DNA of 64,000 bases, taken from Cyathus striatus (lineage: Eukaryota; Basidiomycota; Agaricomycetes; Agaricales; Nidulariaceae). How positions within the stretch are numbered: position 1 is the first letter of the stretch; every line of letters begins with the position of its first letter. The translations under genes were made by a program, and so were the position numbers. The stretch covers positions 6,634,001 to 6,698,000 of the forward strand of contig JAOVFP010000002.1 of NCBI GenBank assembly GCA_025738555.1. The letters run 5' to 3'. This document shows, piece by piece, positions 59,731-64,000 of this stretch. The notes under the pieces were generated by a model. That model was given only the letters and a program-made list of their open reading frames with translations, had not been told where the DNA came from and did no database searches.

Positions 59731-61845
59731 ATGCTCTTCTACATCCTATTTTATCTAATATTTCGAAATGCATCCCTTGGACCTGTGGATGCATTTCCCA
59801 TACAGAATACATCATCATCAAGCTACTCACTCCCCATATCACTTTTATCCCTGAACACAACCTCCCTCGATTCTGAGCCACTTTGCAATTGCAACCAGCA
59901 ATCTGTACTTAACATTATATGGAGCTGTGCTTCGAGGCTTTTCCTCTGCACTTGGGTTGCTGTACATCCAAATGTCCCCAATCCAAATGAGGAAGGTTGG
60001 AAAGCCTTGTGGAGATGTCTTAAAATGATGTACTGGAGTATTTTAGCCCCAGAACTTGACCTTACATAGGCATTTTACCAATAGAGAAATTCAAATATGA
60101 CTATTTTGTAGCATTACTACATGTTGCTATGGAACAGTCACTACAACCTTGCCAAAAAACATGATCAGAAATTCAAACAGAGAGTTCTAACATAAACATT
60201 CCCTGTGTTTCACTCTCTTCCACTTTGAAATCCCATTAAAATTTTGGAAGTTGGGTAAATATTAATATATTCAAACATTCTATCTAATAAATTATATATT
60301 TTCATAAGGTGAAAGGAAGTGGTTCTTGTAAGTACAATCCAAATATTATGAACTCCAAACTGATCGCTGCTCATTCTTCTTGGCAACGATACAGAAATCA
60401 CTGTAGCATATCACGTAACTTCAATTTTGAATTCCCCTAATATGTGGGTGCAAGAATGATTTTTCATCAATATAAGAAACCAGGTGGGTACTCATTTTTA
60501 TCTTTTGGCAATACAAACTTATTTGTATCAAGAATGCAACTGGACCATGAAACATGCTCACTTCCTTCAATTGGGAGGGTTTCATCTGTGTCATAACAAG
60601 CATACAGAAGTACTAGACCTAAATAATTTCAGTATCTGTCTCCAAGAGCAGTCAATATTATTTCCAAATGTTAAGAAAGCGGAGATCGAGGACAAAAGCA
60701 AGGCAGATGGCCTCTCAAAGATTGTTCTCCTTGTACAAACACTCTGGTTTGTCATACAGTGCATTGGAAGACATGCTCAGGGACTACCTTTGGCTCAGTT
60801 GGAGGTGGCGACACTCGCCACCATTTCAAGCGCATCTATGTTATGTCTTATATGGTGGAGTAAACCATTTGATGTCAGCTTCCCAATTTATTTGGACGCC
60901 AAGGATACTTTTGGAGATAGAGGTGGGAATAACCAGAGCATGCAAGGAAACACACTACATATGACAAGTGCTGAAGGTGAAATGCTTCCCATTGACTCAG
61001 ACAGTGCGAATGACACCTCAAAGAACCTGAGTAGTAAAGAAAAATTGGAGGAACAAGAGGATTCAGTACAACAGGAAATTGTTGATGGAGTCACATATGA
61101 AGGGGGCAGCACAAATACTGGCCAAGTAGTTACTGAGTTCAAAAGTGCCACAAAGACCTCCACTGATAAAAACACCAACCTGTCTGCAAGTCACAGGCCA
61201 AAATTGAATTATATGTGGATTCATTGTTTTTTCACTGACCACATCATACATCATTTAAACACACTCCGTCATACCATACACTCAATTGGCAAAACTATTT
61301 ACAGGGCAGTTGGTGTGTCTTCAAACAAAGAAGGCCCTATAGTTCTGTCTACAATGTCAAAAGTGGCTTTTTGGTGGCCATTCTTAGAGCTGATCATCAA
61401 TATGCTACAAAATGAACACCACACTGTATATGCAGGGAGAGTTTCAGTGTACTTCACTATCAACCAAGCTGACCCAAACAAGTACATGGATGCACTAAAA
61501 GCTACTGTGATACCACTGTCATGTGGAACACTATTTGGTCTGATACACTGCATTGCATGGAACTGTCATTTCCCAACAACAGTCCAAAAAACATTATGGC
61601 GATTTTCTGTGATTGCTGTTCCTGCCCCACTGGATATTATCATAGGAAGCCCCACTCCTATCCAGTGGTCACGACATGTTTGGAAACATCAAGAATGGTT
61701 ATTTATGTTTCTCTGTGGGGTTATTGCTCCAACATATCTAGTATCTCAGTATTTTCTGATTTTGGAATCCTTCTTGGCACTTAGAACACTTCCTCCATCC
61801 ACACTTGAGACTGTGCAGTGGTCTAATTTCCTTCCACATATATAA
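59731..61845 (+). pseudogene. Agaricomycete multi-pass membrane protein, two Trp-to-stop changes
   Basis: Belongs to an uncharacterised family common in Agaricomycetes. Start MLFYILFYLIFRNASLG at 59731 gives a signal-peptide-like N-terminus. It is followed by LCNCNQQSVLNIIWSCASRL, CTWVAVHPNVPNPNEEGWKA and MMYWSILAPELDLT. The next codons are TAG (60067-60069), AFYQ and TAG (60082-60084), both where the family has Trp (TWAxRQW). A short exon with LAKKHDQKFK (about 60140-60180) and a last exon from about 60531 follow: TMKHAHFLQLGGFHLC, IEDKSKADGLSKIVLLVQTL, CIGRHAQGLPLAQLEVATL, LIWWSKPFDV, a variable acidic region, four or more membrane segments, and VQWSNFLPHI at 61845. The long last exon is open. 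The two stops make function unlikely unless that first part is spliced differently. Confidence 0.8.
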
Positions 61846-61849
61846 TGAT

Positions 61850-62150
61850 AGTCAAATTGTATTCATGTTGTTATGATACATAAACCTACCCCACGATAAC
61901 TTATAAATGCACTTGGGTACTACTGGAATACCAAATCCAATCATTATCAATAAGCATCTTAAATCGACTTAATGATCCTGATTCCTGAGTGAAGCACTAC
62001 ACACTTATCCAAGGCCTAACCATCAATCAACACTGCCGAGAAAACCACAAAAAAAGAATTAAAAACACATCTACTCCAAAAAATTGAAAACAAATAAATA
62101 AAATACACATGCATTCAACCCCTCCTCACTCCAACCTCACACAAATGACG
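61850..62150. other. Convergent intergenic region
   Basis: Lies between the membrane-protein gene (+) and the unknown gene (-), so it should hold both 3' ends. AT-rich; nothing else is seen. Confidence 0.5.
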
Positions 62151-62153
62151 AAT

Positions 62154-63080
62154 CTACCTCTCCTGCCTCCTCCCTTCCCTTCCATCTCTCCTCCTCACAG
62201 CACTATTCAAAAGCACAGTCTTCAAAGCACTTACATCACCAGTACTCATCTCCGACCTCTGCATCTTCACACCAGCACCCAACTTCACCAACATCTCCCC
62301 AAAGGCGGACATATCAATGCCTGAATCTTCAAGGTAGGCATACTGGCTCCCAAGTCCCTCAGACTCATCGAGCTGGGAGTGATGTTTGGGGCAAAATATC
62401 CTGTGTGGAGAGAAGATAGTCCTGGAGGTATTATTTCTTCTACTTCCCCCTTCGATCTGTGAGGTTCGAATTTGTATTTTGTCGTCACTGGCTCTGGTGT
62501 GGAATACCCCCTCTTCAGCTCCGAAAAAAGAGGTGGAGAAGAAAGAGGTTTCTCATCCAAATCAGGAGTTGTAGCCCAACTTCCATTCTCACTTCCCCAA
62601 GGTGTACTTTCTTCACTACCCCATAAACTTTCCTTGCCCCTCAAGCTTCCACTACTTCCTCCTTCACTCTCATTTCTGGTGCTCTCATTACTCCCATGCT
62701 GACTGGCACCTCCAAACCCGGATTTAGAGTCATACGAGGCACAAGACCAGGCATCCCAGCCTTCTTCTGCGAGCCAGGCTCACACAAGGGGGTGTGTGGG
62801 CATTGGATTGTAGGATGTGAGTTGGAAGAGTTCAGGTGTGTGGTGGAAGGTGCTTGTTGGGTTGAATAAGGGGAGTGCTGATGGAGAGTTAGTATGGTGC
62901 ATTGGAGATGAATGGGTAAAATGAAGTAAGAATGATAAAAATGTGCTGGAAATAAGAATGCATGCCTCAGACAGGCTAGACACGGCTGGTAGAGAGCACA
63001 TACACCAGCACCAGCACCAGATATCCAAATCAAACTAGAAGCCAAAGGCAACAAAAAGCATGCTCCATAGCCCTGCCCAG
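62154..63080 (-). CDS. Ser/Gly/Trp-rich protein of unknown function, possibly 5'-truncated
   Basis: A coding frame runs from about 62770: AWLAEEGWDAWSCASYDSKS, GFGGASQHGSNEST, GKESLWGSEESTPWGSENGS and DLDEKPLSSPPLF. With a frame change or intron near 62430-62530 it continues as FCPKHHSQLDESEGLGSQYA, YLEDSGIDMSAFGEMLVKLG, MSTGDVSALKTVLLNSAVRR and RDGREGRRQER, with the stop at 62154-62156. Upstream, separated by an intron with an acceptor near CTCGCAG (about 62777), a 63054-62964 segment is hydrophobic (LPLASSLIWISGAGAGVC). The long runs without stops in one biased frame support a real gene, but I do not recognise a family. The TIR element at about 63105 begins right at its 5' side and may have cut it off from its start. 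Confidence 0.5.
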
Positions 63081-63373
63081 CCTTGTGACCATGACCACCT
63101 CCTAGACCGGAAGCCAGTCAGTTACATGCAAGCACATGATATGAATGATTGAATTATGTCAATATACCAACCAGTCCAACTCATTGAATTTTAGCATACT
63201 AAACCTTACATCCTTACCCACTTCCTTTTTTGGATTTTCAGAATGGCTCCATCTCAATGTCGCGTCCCAGCACTCTTCTCTCACTCTGCCCTCTCCTCTG
63301 TCCCCTCCACTCATCTCTCTGTTCTCTTCTCTTATGTACCTTGTAGTTACTATCATCACTGTTTTCATTCACT

Positions 63374-63778
63374 ATGAACATTGAAGCTAGAAACATTACT
63401 TTGTCCAATATCCAAGAGCTCATATGTATAGAAGAAGCAAGAAGTATGGTTGAGCAAGTTATTCCCTGTGAGCGCAGACTCCCAGATGATTTTTGGATTG
63501 GATATGGCGATGAAGAAGTTCAGCTTGGGCTGAAGGCCTGTCTTTGTATCTATGTGGTCTCTGCTGGAAGTATTGTACCAAGGGAGTTTCAACTCAAGGC
63601 AACACTTGCTCAATTGACTGGGAATGACTCACTAGTGGATGTTGGAAGCAGGTATGGCAAAACCCTTCACTTGATCTTACTGTACCTGCTCTTCCCAGAT
63701 GATATAGCCCTTGTTATTTCTCCTCTCATGCTTGTCATTTTGGTTAATCAGACAGCATTGGTTCAACTGGAACACTAA
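63374..63778 (+). CDS. RecQ-like helicase N-terminal part, partial
   Basis: Starts MNIEARNITLSNIQEL at 63374. The first 80 residues match the variable N-terminus of Agaricomycete RecQ-like helicases. REFQLKATLAQLTGNDSLVD leads into Walker A VGSRYGKT (related proteins have VGTGYGKT), then LLYLLFPDDIALVISPLMLV, the motif Ia region. The frame stops at 63778; a donor-like AAAGTAAGT follows at about 63803, so more exons may lie further on. Some residues are unusual (R instead of G in Walker A), so it may be decaying. It is the first gene after the TIR, the same arrangement as at 2756. Confidence 0.65.
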   Translation: MNIEARNITLSNIQELICIEEARSMVEQVIPCERRLPDDFWIGYGDEEVQLGLKACLCIYVVSAGSIVPREFQLKATLAQLTGNDSLVDVGSRYGKTLHLILLYLLFPDDIALVISPLMLVILVNQTALVQLEH

Positions 63779-63780
63779 AC

Positions 63781-64000
63781 AATAACATATCATCCAGTAC
63801 AAAGTAAGTATGAAGGTAACAAACTGGTTCTCATTGGTCAGAGACATACTACCAGCCGCCCTCCTACCTGCAGCTCTTCCAACTTCCCCACCTCCTGTGT
63901 GCCCTCCCTTTCTTCCCTGTTGTGCTTTAGCATGAGCTGGACTGGTACTGCTGGCAGTGTTACTTGAAGAGCTGATGTGAAAGAGCTGAGTCACCTGCCA
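63781..64000. other. Window end, not assignable
   Basis: A minus-strand frame (63677-63994) has a Gly/Arg-rich stretch (QQGRKGGHTGGGEVGRAAGR). It could be the end of another gene or an intron of the helicase. Confidence 0.3.

Larger units (their letters stand above)
63105..64000 (+). mobile_element. Left part of a TIR element carrying a helicase-like gene
   Basis: Begins TAGACCGGAAGCCAGTCAG and shares CATGATATGAATGATTG and CCAACCAGTCCAACTCATTG with the TIRs at 44416 and 46959. The right end is beyond the window. Unlike the 44-kb copy it contains a coding region (63374 on), so it may be the autonomous form of that family. Confidence 0.7.

Overview
The window looks like a repeat-rich chromosome segment of a mushroom-forming fungus (Basidiomycota, Agaricomycetes). 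The evidence is short spliceosomal introns (about 40-60 bp), a DUF6589-type protein, an Agaricomycete-type RecQ-like helicase, an AIG1-like GTPase, a tyrosine-kinase-like kinase with HGDIKG, and a membrane protein family ending in W-x-x-F-x-P-H-I. I recognised these families by reading the sequence; no database search was run. Most of the DNA is transposable elements, several nested, and most of their genes are broken by TGA/TAG stops, frameshifts and changes such as Arg to Cys/Gln and Asp to Asn, the pattern expected from C-to-T decay.

Layout. 1-2746: CpG-rich sequence with no gene I can support. 2756-9082: a 6.3-kb DNA transposon with ~170-bp terminal inverted repeats (TIRs) and a perfect 9-bp target duplication, carrying a RecQ-like helicase (+) and a convergent DUF6589 gene (-); a solo LTR sits in the helicase. 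9520-18962: a Ty3/gypsy retrotransposon on the minus strand with both LTRs and a 5-bp target duplication, two extra open frames after integrase, and a ~1.85-kb insertion in gag. 19093-20350: a decayed protein kinase gene. 21944-25176: a non-coding TIR element made of subterminal repeats and a CpG-rich minisatellite. About 26.7-28.6 kb: a multi-exon GTPase gene, the best-preserved host gene here. 28.6-33.8 kb: CpG-containing sequence with no supported gene. 33.8-34.5 kb: a small two-exon gene whose 3' end is duplicated at 58 kb. 34672-35065: a MITE. 35.3-41 kb: a decayed Helitron Rep-helicase gene with a ~1-kb insertion.

41-44.4 kb holds fragments, including a BTB remnant. 44416-46959 is another TIR element with a 9-bp target duplication, into which a hAT-like element (44961-46513, 8-bp duplication) inserted. 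46994-48010 and 55562-56324 are two copies of one MITE-like family containing a 19-bp satellite. 48.8-49.8 kb is a decayed duplicate of the GTPase gene's 3' end, followed by a 2-kb foldback element built from 45-bp repeats (49831-51831). 52.1-56.7 kb is a second Ty3/gypsy pol, split by the MITE-like copy. 59731-61845 is a decayed membrane-protein gene. 62.15-63.1 kb is a serine/glycine/tryptophan-rich gene of unknown function on the minus strand. From about 63.1 kb a further TIR element begins, with the start of a helicase-like frame, and runs off the window.

The main novelty candidate is the set of TIR elements with 9-bp target duplications. One encodes DUF6589 plus a RecQ-like helicase and no recognised transposase, which makes DUF6589 a candidate mobility protein. 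Several non-coding relatives could depend on the same machinery.
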